This document shows, piece by piece, positions 50,490-60,128 of a stretch of DNA of 64,000 nucleotides. The translations under genes were made by a program, and so were the position numbers. Source of the stretch: Selenomonas dianae (lineage in GTDB: Bacteria > Bacillota > Negativicutes > Selenomonadales > Selenomonadaceae); NCBI RefSeq assembly GCF_030644225.1, contig NZ_CP128650.1:2098001-2162000 (forward strand). Reading direction: 5' to 3'. Below the pieces are notes generated by a model. That model saw only the letters and a list, made by a program, of their open reading frames with translations, made no database searches and was not told where the DNA came from. Position 1 is the first letter of the stretch, and each line of letters opens with the position of its first letter.

Positions 50490-50580
50490 GAACCCCGCCG
50501 CACAGTCCCCAAACGTTCGGCGGGGTTCTTATTCCAAACAACTATTGGGGCTGACCGTTTACCGGCAGTGCCCTTTTTGT
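50484..50580 (-). ncRNA. Antisense RNA of toxin locus 2
   Basis: Predicted transcript of about 97 nt from the start set by the 50587-50615 promoter, ending after the shared hairpin at 50490-50531 (AACCCCGCCG/CGGCGGGGTT, then U-rich). It covers the toxin mRNA 3' end. It also carries a block (GGUAAACGGUCAGCCCC) resembling the toxin leader (GGUAGGCGGUC...AGCCCC). Confidence 0.65.
50490..50531. terminator. Bidirectional terminator of toxin locus 2
   Basis: AACCCCGCCG ... CGGCGGGGTT with TCTTATT on one side and TTCTTATGC on the other, functioning for both the toxin-like mRNA and its antisense RNA. Confidence 0.85.
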
Positions 50581-50586
50581 ATGCTT

Positions 50587-50615
50587 ATTATACGATATTT
50601 CTCCGCACGCGTCAA
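50587..50615 (-). promoter_or_regulatory. Promoter of antisense RNA (locus 2)
   Basis: TTGACG (50610-50615), 17 bp, TATAAT (50587-50592), minus strand. The -35 abuts the rpoD stop codon. Confidence 0.75.
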
Positions 50616-51734
<1,119 letters not shown>

Positions 51735-51771
51735 AACGCTGTCCTCCTATCGTATTCGTCAGGCTCTCGCC

Positions 51772-52914
<1,143 letters not shown>

Positions 52915-53012
52915 CGTATCCCCCCTCCTTTCGATTCGTTTTCCGATTCCATGAAACAATTCCTGTGTATCCTATCGGTGGAATACCACCCGCACAAAAG
53001 TACCGTTCCGCT

Positions 53013-54794
53013 TTATTCGCGTGAATTTTCACGGGCGATTTCATCCTGTATCTTCTTCACTTCGTTTAATTCGTCAATGTATGCCGCTTTTCCTGCTTGC
53101 ATCATCTCCTCGGCACAACGCGTATGACGGGCAAGCGCAGCGGTCAGATATGCGCGTCGGAGTGTGCCGAGCGCCTCCCGATAGGAGGCGGGTGTCCGCC
53201 CCTCCCCGGCGATGGCGCGGGTGAGCTCCGCCCCTGCCGCTGTAGGCTGTGCGGCGATAAAGGCGGCATCCAATGCGCCGCCTGCGGCGCTGTGCTGTTC
53301 CATGGCACGAAGGATTTCCGCCGTGCCCGCATCGGGAAAATCGGCAAGCGGAATCAAAGATAAAATTTCGGTGAGAATCGAAGGATCATGCCAAACCGCC
53401 GCAATCAGTTCGCGCCCTGCCCGCCGCAGCGGATCGTCCGGCAAATGCGCAGGGGCATCCTGCGCCGTGCTCTGCTGCGACGGCTCTGCGCCGCCGCGCC
53501 GCACATAGGCACGCAGCGCATCCGCCACCACGCCCTCGTCGAGAAAGAGCTCCGCCGCCGTCCGGCGCACATAGGCGGCACGGGTGACGGCATCCAGCTC
53601 TGCGAGCACGGGCAGCATCGCGCGGAGTGCACTGCGCTGCCCCTCCACACCGTCCGTCATGTGCGCGCGGATGTGGCGCAGACGAAAGGCGGGAACGGGG
53701 ACGGCATCGCCCACGAGCGCGCGAAACGCCTCCGCGCCGTGCGTGCGGACGTACTCGTCGGGATCTTTACCGTCGGGCAGGAGGAGAACACGCACCTCGG
53801 CGGCACGTCCGCGCACCGCCGAAAGTGCGCGCAGGGTCGCCTCCTGTCCCGCCGCGTCGCTGTCGTAGCAGAACACGATGCGCGGCGCACGGCGCAGGAG
53901 CAGCGTCGCGTGTTCCTCTGTAAATGAAGTGCCGAGGGTCGCGACGACATTCAAAACGCCTGCTTCCCATGCGGCAATCGCGTCCATATAGCCCTCTACG
54001 ACAATCGCCGCGCCCTCACTTGCAATCGCGCGATGTGCGCGGTCAAGCCCAAAGAGGAGCTTTCGCTTGTTAAAGACGGGGGTTTCCGCCGTGTTGAGGT
54101 ATTTCGGCTGTGCATCGCCGAGCGCACGCCCGCCGAAGGCGACGATGCGCCCGCGCTCGTCCGCAATGGGGATCATGACGCGTCCCCGAAAGCGATCGTA
54201 GACGCCGTCGCCGCGCTCACGTTTCACGGCAAGCCCCGCCGTCACGAGAAGGTGTTCGGCGATGCCGCGCTTTTGGAACGCGTCGGAGAGCTTTGACCAC
54301 GCGTCGGGCGCGAAGCCGATGCCATACCGCTCGATTGCCTCCGCCGTGATGCCGCGCCCCGCGAGATATGCGCGTCCCGCTTCCCCGTAACGCGTCACGG
54401 TGAGGCAGTTGTGAAAAAAGTCACGTGCAAGCGCATTAACTTTTCTGAGATCATCCAGTTCCCTAAGACGCGCCTCCGCGCGCGGATCGCGTTTCTGCGC
54501 AGGCTTTTCGATACCGAGCTGCTCCGCCTGCCGCAGGATCGCCTCAAACGGCGTGATGTGCTCGATGAGCGAGATGAATTTGAACGCGTCGCCGCCCGCG
54601 TGGCAGCCGAAGCAGTAGAAGAAGCCGTCGGCGGGCACGACGGAGAACGACGCTGTCTTTTCGTTGTGGAAGGGGCAGCAGCCCCAGTAGCGATTGCCCT
54701 TGCGCTTCAGCGGAACATACCCCTGCACGACGGCGAGGATGTCGGTCTGCGCGCGCACCTGCTGCACAAAGGCCTCCATCCTCGGGTCACGCAT
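53013..54794 (-). CDS. dnaG: DNA primase DnaG
   Basis: 593 residues. CHC2 zinc finger (C40, H43, C61, C64: WGCCPFHNEKTASFSV ... FYCFGCHAGGD), catalytic core with TOPRIM motifs IVVEGYMDAIAAWEAGVLNV and CYDSDAAG, and a helicase-binding C-terminal region. Synthesises RNA primers at the fork. Part of the dgt-dnaG-rpoD block typical of Firmicutes; GGAGACACCT upstream. Repeat R4 lies 72 bp before the start. Confidence 0.96.
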   Translation of the reverse strand: MRDPRMEAFVQQVRAQTDILAVVQGYVPLKRKGNRYWGCCPFHNEKTASFSVVPADGFFYCFGCHAGGDAFKFISLIEHITPFEAILRQAEQLGIEKPAQKRDPRAEARLRELDDLRKVNALARDFFHNCLTVTRYGEAGRAYLAGRGITAEAIERYGIGFAPDAWSKLSDAFQKRGIAEHLLVTAGLAVKRERGDGVYDRFRGRVMIPIADERGRIVAFGGRALGDAQPKYLNTAETPVFNKRKLLFGLDRAHRAIASEGAAIVVEGYMDAIAAWEAGVLNVVATLGTSFTEEHATLLLRRAPRIVFCYDSDAAGQEATLRALSAVRGRAAEVRVLLLPDGKDPDEYVRTHGAEAFRALVGDAVPVPAFRLRHIRAHMTDGVEGQRSALRAMLPVLAELDAVTRAAYVRRTAAELFLDEGVVADALRAYVRRGGAEPSQQSTAQDAPAHLPDDPLRRAGRELIAAVWHDPSILTEILSLIPLADFPDAGTAEILRAMEQHSAAGGALDAAFIAAQPTAAGAELTRAIAGEGRTPASYREALGTLRRAYLTAALARHTRCAEEMMQAGKAAYIDELNEVKKIQDEIARENSRE

Positions 54795-54866
54795 AGGTGT
54801 CTCCTTATTTTACTAAATGGCTCTATGGTAAATGTTACAGACGAGTGCGGACGGCGATGCTCCGTA

Positions 54867-55004
54867 GCAAACCCTAGTGGAGCAAGCGGAAGAGAAGGCA
54901 CGTTCTGCCCCCTGCGGATTTTGACCGTCCAAGCGAAGCGCGTTTGAAATCCGCAGGTATTTCGGCAGATAAGTGCCCGACCGCTTGCGTAACGAGGGTT
55001 CTGC
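54867..55004 (+). repeat. Long-hairpin repeat R4
   Basis: Stems GCAAGCGG/CCGCTTGC, GGCAC/GTGCC, TCTGCC/GGCAGA, CCTGCGGATTT/AAATCCGCAGG; the outer stem is shifted (GCA-AACCC with GGGTTCTGC, one bulge). 72 bp upstream of dnaG. Confidence 0.85.
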
Positions 55005-55043
55005 GAGGAGCTCGCGTGTCCGTAACATTTGACGTAGCCCCTG

Positions 55044-56051
55044 CTAAATCGGTTTGAATGTCATCTGATCCACGGGCGGGATGTAGATCTCGCGAAAGAG
55101 CGCGACGGCGAAGCTGTCCGTCAGCCCCGCCACATAGTCCACCACGCACTGCTCGCGCCCCCAACGCTCCGCGCGCGCGATGAACTCGGGCGGCAACGTG
55201 TGGAAATACACGGTGAAGTGATCCATCAGGGCGCGCAGGACGAAGCCCGCCTGTGCGCGCTCGTGTGCAAGCGCTTTGGAGTGGTAGATGCGCTCGAACA
55301 TAAAGGAGCGGAACGCATCCATCACGCGCTGCACCCCGTCCGAAAGAGCGGCATCGCCGCACGCCTCCGAGGTCACGATCATATCAGACACCATGCTCGT
55401 GATCATCGCGGAGGTGTCCGTGCCGAACGCGTCACGCACCTCGGCGGGCAGTTCCTCGGGCGTGAGCAGCCCCGCGCGGATGCTGTCGTCGTAGTCGTGG
55501 CAGAGGTAGGCAATGCGGTCGGCGATGCGCACGATCCGCCCCTCGAACGTCTGCGGCACGCCCTTGCCCGTATGGTTCAGGATGCCGTCGCGCACCGCTC
55601 CCGTGAGGTTCAGCCCGTGCCCGCCGCGTTCCAGGACTTCGACCATGCGCAGACTCTGCTCGTTGTGGGAAAAATGCCCCGTAATCTCCTCCACGACCGC
55701 CTCACCCGCGTGCCCGAACGGCGTGTGTCCGACATCGTGACCGAGGGCGACCGCCTCCGTCAGATCCTCGTTGAGGCGCAGCGCACGCGCAATCGTGCGC
55801 GAGATCTGCGCCACCTCAAGGCTGTGCGTCATGCGCGTGCGGTAGTGATCGCCCGCGACGATGTAGACCTGCGTCTTGTGCTTGAGCCGTCGGAATGATT
55901 TGGAGTGGAGAATGCGGTCACGGTCGCGCTGAAACTTCGTGCGAAAGGGACACTCCTCCATCGGGTGACTGCGCGTTGCCGCTCTGCTCCGCGCCGCCAG
56001 AGGTGAGAGGAGTGTGTCCTCCTGCGTCTCAAGCCGTTCTCGGACGGTCAA
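55044..56051 (-). CDS. dgt: Deoxyguanosinetriphosphate triphosphohydrolase-like protein (Dgt)
   Basis: 335 residues from TTG, chosen because GGGAGG lies eight bases upstream; a GTG nine bases earlier sits on the ribosome site. HD-domain phosphohydrolase: MTHSLEVAQISRTIARALRL, GHDVGHTPFGHAGEAVVEEI, GILNHTGKGVP. Hydrolyses dGTP (and other dNTPs) to the nucleoside and triphosphate, controlling dNTP pools. Type 2 dGTPase length fits. Beside dnaG, as in related genomes. Confidence 0.9.
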   Translation of the reverse strand: MTVRERLETQEDTLLSPLAARSRAATRSHPMEECPFRTKFQRDRDRILHSKSFRRLKHKTQVYIVAGDHYRTRMTHSLEVAQISRTIARALRLNEDLTEAVALGHDVGHTPFGHAGEAVVEEITGHFSHNEQSLRMVEVLERGGHGLNLTGAVRDGILNHTGKGVPQTFEGRIVRIADRIAYLCHDYDDSIRAGLLTPEELPAEVRDAFGTDTSAMITSMVSDMIVTSEACGDAALSDGVQRVMDAFRSFMFERIYHSKALAHERAQAGFVLRALMDHFTVYFHTLPPEFIARAERWGREQCVVDYVAGLTDSFAVALFREIYIPPVDQMTFKPI

Positions 56052-56067
56052 GGCTGCCACCTCCCGC

Positions 56068-56448
56068 CTATTTGACGACCATGACGGGGATCTTTGCCTC
56101 CTCGATCACCTTCTGGCTGACACTGCCGATGAGCACGCCCTTCAGCAGTCCGAGCCCGCGGCTGCCCATGATAATCATGTCGCTGCCCGCCTCGTCTGCG
56201 ACCTCCAGGATGCTCCGCGCGACATGGCCGCTCTTGACGTGCTTGCGCGCCTTGCGGCTCTCTGAGAGTTTTTCCCAGATGCGGTCAAAGACGATGTGGC
56301 TCGGAATGTCCTTGTTGATGTTGCTCGCGACATAGACAAAATCCAGTTCGGCATCGCATTTCTCCGCAAAGTACAGCGCCTCATCGACCGCCTTGCAGCC
56401 GCCCACCGATCCATCGACCGGAACGAGGATCTTTTTGATCGCACTCAT
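56068..56448 (-). CDS. Universal stress protein (UspA family)
   Basis: 126 residues from MSAIKKILVPVDGSVGGCKA (AGGAGG seven bases upstream; an ATG one codon earlier is equally possible). The ATP-binding C-terminal motif G-2x-G-9x-GS is present (GSRGLGLLKGVLIGSVSQKV). Small cytoplasmic stress protein. Not obviously in an operon with dgt (16-bp gap, same strand) so it may be co-transcribed. Repeat R5 lies upstream. Confidence 0.9.
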   Translation of the reverse strand: MSAIKKILVPVDGSVGGCKAVDEALYFAEKCDAELDFVYVASNINKDIPSHIVFDRIWEKLSESRKARKHVKSGHVARSILEVADEAGSDMIIMGSRGLGLLKGVLIGSVSQKVIEEAKIPVMVVK

Positions 56449-56587
56449 CATAACCCCTCCTAAATCATGTTTTAACAAGAAAGATTTCCTAAGGTATCAG
56501 TATATTTCGATGATTGGGATGTAAAATCCTCTCTCCGCGAAAAAAAAGTATTGCAGAACAAACGGCTCTGGAGAGTGCAGCCCCAGA

Positions 56588-56890
56588 GCGAACCCTAGTG
56601 AAGCAAGTGAGTAAAGCGTGCGGTACGCCCCGGCGTACTTCTTTCGTTCAAGCGAAGCGCGTTTAAGGAAGCACTGATAAATTCAGCCACGCCATCTTGA
56701 CGCATCTTTTTTGCCCGCACTGTGTCGGCAAATCCTCCACATAGCCCTTGCTATGCGTCCGGTTTGCCTCCTTGTTCGGACGAAAAATCTACGCCAATCT
56801 GACGAACTTCATTTTATCAGCGATTCCTTAAGAAGTGCGCCGGTATTTAAGCGTACAAGCACGCGATCACTTGCGTAACGAGGCGTTCGT
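56588..56890 (+). repeat. Long-hairpin repeat R5 split by MITE D
   Basis: R5 arms 56588-56666 and 56828-56890 (138 bp without the MITE). Stems GCGAAC/GTTCGT (G-U), GCAAGTGA/TCACTTGC, GCGTGC/GCACGC, GTACGC/GCGTAC and CCGGCGTACTTCTT/AAGAAGTGCGCCGG. The insertion point is inside GTTTAAGAAG of the hairpin tip. Confidence 0.9.
56667..56827 (-). repeat. MITE copy D, nested in repeat R5
   Basis: 161 bp, GGAAGCACTGATAAATTC ... TTTATCAGCGATTCC, flanked by TTAA at 56663-56666 and 56828-56831: a 4-bp target duplication within R5. Shows the MITE is younger than this R copy. Confidence 0.96.
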
Positions 56891-56929
56891 GAGGGGCGCA
56901 CATACAGAGAGACTTTTCTGTTTAACGTC

Positions 56930-57607
56930 CTACAACATCCCTTCCTCGGAAAAACTAAAGAACGCCGCGCTCCCGAGGATCACGTGATCGGTCACAGGGA
57001 TGCCGAGCAGTGCGCCCGCCTCCTTGAGTGTGCGCGTGAGCCGGTGATCCTCCGCGCTCGGCGCAGGGTCGCCGCTCGGATGGTTGTGCGCGAGGATGAT
57101 GTGCGCCGCACCGCAGCGGATCGCCGGCTCGTACACCTCGCGCGGATGAACAAGCGTATGCGTGAGCGTGCCGACGGAAATATCCGCGACCATCAGCACC
57201 TCGTTCTTCGAGGTGAGCGGCAGGACGAGGAAATGCTCGCGCTTCTGCCCATGGCAGCGCGAGCGCAGCAGTTCATAGACATCCGCCGCCGCGCGGATGC
57301 GCGGGCGGCGCTGCGCCGTCTGCTGTGCGCGTCTGCCCAGTTCGAGCGCAGCGAGTACGGTCGCCGCCTTTGCCATGCCGATGCCGGGGATGCGCGCGAA
57401 CTCGGCGGCGGGCATCGCAAGGATCGCGGAGAGTCCCATCTCGCGAAACCGCGCGACAATGCCGTGCGCCAGTTCGAGCACGTTCTCCCCCGCGCGTCCC
57501 GTCCGGAGGAGAATCGCAAGCAGTTCCGCATCGCTGAGTGCCAATGCGCCGCGCTCGATCAGGCGCTCGCGTGGGCGTTCCCCCTGCGGCAGCTCACGCA
57601 GATTCAT
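56930..57607 (-). CDS. radC: RadC-like JAB-domain protein (DNA repair protein RadC)
   Basis: 226 residues from MNLRELPQGERPRERLIERG (GGAGG upstream; the start lies within the 3' end of maf). Two N-terminal HhH-like helices (ARIPGIGMAKAATVLAALEL) and a C-terminal JAB1/MPN domain with the metal motif HNHPSGDPAPSAEDH. The RadC name is historical; a role in repair is doubtful. It overlaps maf by 14 bp, so translation is coupled. Confidence 0.93.
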   Translation of the reverse strand: MNLRELPQGERPRERLIERGALALSDAELLAILLRTGRAGENVLELAHGIVARFREMGLSAILAMPAAEFARIPGIGMAKAATVLAALELGRRAQQTAQRRPRIRAAADVYELLRSRCHGQKREHFLVLPLTSKNEVLMVADISVGTLTHTLVHPREVYEPAIRCGAAHIILAHNHPSGDPAPSAEDHRLTRTLKEAGALLGIPVTDHVILGSAAFFSFSEEGML

Positions 57608-58172
57608 CGCCGTCCTCCATCGCAATCCCCGCCGTCCGTGCCAGTGTCGCAACCGCATGGAGCGGCAGCCCGACGACGTTCGAGAACGAGCCGCAGAGCT
57701 CCTCGATGTAGATCGCCGCACGTCCTTGGATCGCGTACGCGCCCGCCTTGCCCATCGGCTCGCCCGTAGCGACGTAGGCGGCGATCTCCGCCGCCGTCAT
57801 CGGGGCGAAGCGCACAATGCTCTCCACCGCATCCGTATAGGCGTGCCCGTCCTTTACCCACGCAATCCCCGTGAGTACGGTATGCTGCCGCCCTTCGAGC
57901 AAGGAGAGCACATGACGTGCCTCGGCGGCATCGCGTGGCTTTCCGAACGACTGCCCATGCAGCACGACGGCAGTATCCGCGCCGAGGATGGCATGGTCGG
58001 GGTACTCCTCCGCCACCTTGCGCGCCTTCAGCAGCGCGTTTCGAATCACGGCATCGCGCGGGTGTTCCGAATCCCTCACCTCGTCCACAGCCGGCGTGAT
58101 CGAAACAAACGCCGCACCGATCTGCCGCAGGAGGGCACGCCGTCGGGGTGATGCAGATGCCAGTATGAACAT
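57594..58172 (-). CDS. maf: Maf-family nucleoside triphosphate pyrophosphatase
   Basis: 192 residues with the N-terminal LASASPRRRALLRQIG, DEVRDSEHPRDAV, ADTAVVLHGQSFGKPRDAAE and NVVGLPLHAVATLA motifs. Maf hydrolyses dTTP/UTP and modified pyrimidine nucleotides, and is linked to septum arrest in Bacillus. It overlaps radC, the classical maf-radC order. Ribosome site CGGGAGGATGAGCTATG style. Confidence 0.93.
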   Translation of the reverse strand: MFILASASPRRRALLRQIGAAFVSITPAVDEVRDSEHPRDAVIRNALLKARKVAEEYPDHAILGADTAVVLHGQSFGKPRDAAEARHVLSLLEGRQHTVLTGIAWVKDGHAYTDAVESIVRFAPMTAAEIAAYVATGEPMGKAGAYAIQGRAAIYIEELCGSFSNVVGLPLHAVATLARTAGIAMEDGDESA

Positions 58173-58202
58173 AGCTCATCCTCCCGCCGCCCGCAACGGG
58201 GC

Positions 58203-58234
58203 AAAAAGAGACACCGAAACTGTGCCGGTGTCTC
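58203..58234 (-). terminator. Terminator between the transporter and maf-radC
   Basis: GAGACACCG, GCACAGTTT, CGGTGTCTC followed by TTTTTG on the minus strand: ends the transporter transcript before maf. MITE E lies between the transporter stop and this terminator. Confidence 0.85.
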
Positions 58235-58294
58235 CACAAATTTCTCTATAAAATTGATTCGCCCTTGTATACGCTTTTTCCTGCCAATGATTTA

Positions 58295-58454
58295 GGAAGC
58301 ACTGATAAATTCAGCACCTCTATCTTGACGCATCTTTTTTGCCCGAACTTCGGCGGAAAATCCTCCACAGAGCACAACTCTGCGTCCGGTTTTCCACCTT
58401 GTTCGGACGAAAAATCTACGCCAATCTGAAGGACTTCATTTTATCAGCGATTCC
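58295..58454 (-). repeat. MITE copy E
   Basis: 160 bp from GGAAGCACTGATAAATTC to TTTATCAGCGATTCC, flanked by TTTA duplications (58291-58294, 58455-58458). The right-hand copy contains the TAA stop codon of the transporter gene, so the insertion preserved the reading frame end. Confidence 0.96.
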
Positions 58455-58455
58455 T

Positions 58456-59733
58456 TTACAACAAATACCGCAGATAGACATAGACCGTCGAAAGAACAAT
58501 GGTCAGAATCATGAGCGGGAAGCCGATTTTGAAATAGCGGATGAAGCTGATGTGTACGCCGCGCTCCGCCGCCATGCCCGCCACGATGAGGTTTGCGGAC
58601 GCGCCGACGAGCGTGCCGTTGCCGCCGAGACAGGCGCCGAGCGCGAGCGACCACCAGAGCGGCTCCAAGTTCGTAATGCCCATCGCGCCCATGTTCTGAA
58701 TCAGCGGAATCATCGTCGCGACAAACGGGATGTTGTCGAGCACCGACGAGATAATCGCGCTCATCCAGAGAATCAGCAGCGATGTCGCCGTCATGTCTCC
58801 CCCGGTTGCTTCTACGGCATTTTCAGCCAACTGCGCGATAATGCCGACCTCGATCAACCCGCCAACCGCAATAAAGAGACCGATGAAGAAGAAGATGGTC
58901 GGCCACTCGACCGCGTGCATCGCCTTTTCCACGAGGTGTTCGCTACCGCCCGCGAGCAGCAGCAGGAGGAAGCCACCCGTGAGCGCAATGAGGGACGATT
59001 CGATGTGGGTAAAGGAGTGTGTGAAAAATCCGAGGATCGTAAGCCCCAGCACAAAGAGCGAACGCTTTAAGAGGCTGTGATCCGTGATTGCCGCCTTCTC
59101 GTCCATCTGCATGAGCTGCGCTTTGAGTTCCGGCGTTGTAACGAGACTCTTGCGGTAGAGTGCGGACATGATGAACATGACGACCACCATGCATAGAATG
59201 GCGATCGGTGCGAGGTGCTCGATGAACATGACGAAGGTCAGTTCCTTCACCGCGCTGCCGATCATGATGTTCGGCGGGTCGCCGATGAGCGTCGCCGTGC
59301 CGCCGATGTTCGAGGCGATGATCTGCGTGAGAAGATACGGCATGGGGTCGAGCCGGAGGATCGTGGTGATGCTGAACGTGACCGGCACCATGAGGAGCAC
59401 GGTCGTCACATTGTCGAGAAAGGCGGAGAATACCGCCGTAATCACGCACAGATAGACGAGGATGCGGCGCGGCTCCGCCTTTGCCGCCTTCGCCGCCGCG
59501 ATCGCCACGTAGTCGAACAGTCCCGTTTCCTTCGTTACGCCGACGAGCACCATCATGCCGACGAGCAGCCCCAGTGTTTCAAAGTCGACGTGGTGCAGCG
59601 CCGTTTCCTGTGAGAGGATGCCGAGCAGCATCATGAGCACCGCGCCGATCATCGCGGCGACCGTGCGGTGAATTTTTTCCGAGACGATCACCATATACAT
59701 CACAACAAAAATAATCGCGGCCAACGTTTCCAT
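58456..59733 (-). CDS. ArsB/NhaD-family (SLC13-like) ion transporter
   Basis: 425 residues from METLAAIIFVVMYMVIVSEK (AAGGAGG upstream). About eleven to twelve helices; motifs SAFLDNVTTVLLMVPVTFSI and ASNIGGTATLIGDPPNIMIG in the first half, and SSVLDNIPFVATMIPLIQNM plus CLGGNGTLVGASANLIVAGM in the second, the inverted-repeat pattern of ArsB/NhaD/CitM transporters. Substrate could be Na+/H+, arsenite or a carboxylate. It is monocistronic with a MITE just after the stop. Confidence 0.86.
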   Translation of the reverse strand: METLAAIIFVVMYMVIVSEKIHRTVAAMIGAVLMMLLGILSQETALHHVDFETLGLLVGMMVLVGVTKETGLFDYVAIAAAKAAKAEPRRILVYLCVITAVFSAFLDNVTTVLLMVPVTFSITTILRLDPMPYLLTQIIASNIGGTATLIGDPPNIMIGSAVKELTFVMFIEHLAPIAILCMVVVMFIMSALYRKSLVTTPELKAQLMQMDEKAAITDHSLLKRSLFVLGLTILGFFTHSFTHIESSLIALTGGFLLLLLAGGSEHLVEKAMHAVEWPTIFFFIGLFIAVGGLIEVGIIAQLAENAVEATGGDMTATSLLILWMSAIISSVLDNIPFVATMIPLIQNMGAMGITNLEPLWWSLALGACLGGNGTLVGASANLIVAGMAAERGVHISFIRYFKIGFPLMILTIVLSTVYVYLRYLL

Positions 59734-59874
59734 GTAAGCGCCTCCTTGGTCTGAAGGTGTTGCATTTTGCGGGCGACATACACAGACCGCCGCCACGCAC
59801 GACTTTGTTCATTTTATCACATAGTCCAAAAATATGACAAGTTTTTTTCCACGTACAATTTTATACGCACACAA

Positions 59875-59920
59875 AAGGAGCAGCAATATGAGGTCAGATT
59901 GCCTCGTATCGTTGCTCCTT
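59875..59920. terminator. Long hairpin between adhesin and transporter genes
   Basis: AAGGAGCA.CAATATGAGG pairs with CCTCGTAT.GTTGCTCCTT (two bulges); TTTTG follows on the minus strand. Probably ends the adhesin transcript; the MITE F insertion lies between it and the stop codon. Upstream (59797-59870) sits a TTGTCA-N18-TAAAAT promoter for the transporter gene. Confidence 0.65.
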
Positions 59921-59936
59921 GTGTCATTGGATATAA

Positions 59937-60098
59937 GGAAGCACTGATAAATTCAGCACTACCATCTTAGCGCATCTTTTTTGCCCGCTTTTCGTTAGCA
60001 AATCCTCCACATAGCTCTGGCTATGCGTCCGGTTTGCTGCCTCAATCGGACAGAAAAATCTACGCCAATCTGGCAGACTTCATTTTATCAGCGATTCC
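59937..60098 (-). repeat. MITE copy F
   Basis: 162 bp, GGAAGCACTGATAAATTC ... TTTATCAGCGATTCC, flanked by ATAA duplications (59933-59936, 60099-60102). 30 bp after the stop codon of the adhesin gene. Confidence 0.95.
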
Positions 60099-60128
60099 AT
60101 AAAAGCTCTCCTCGTTCAAGGCGCCCCC

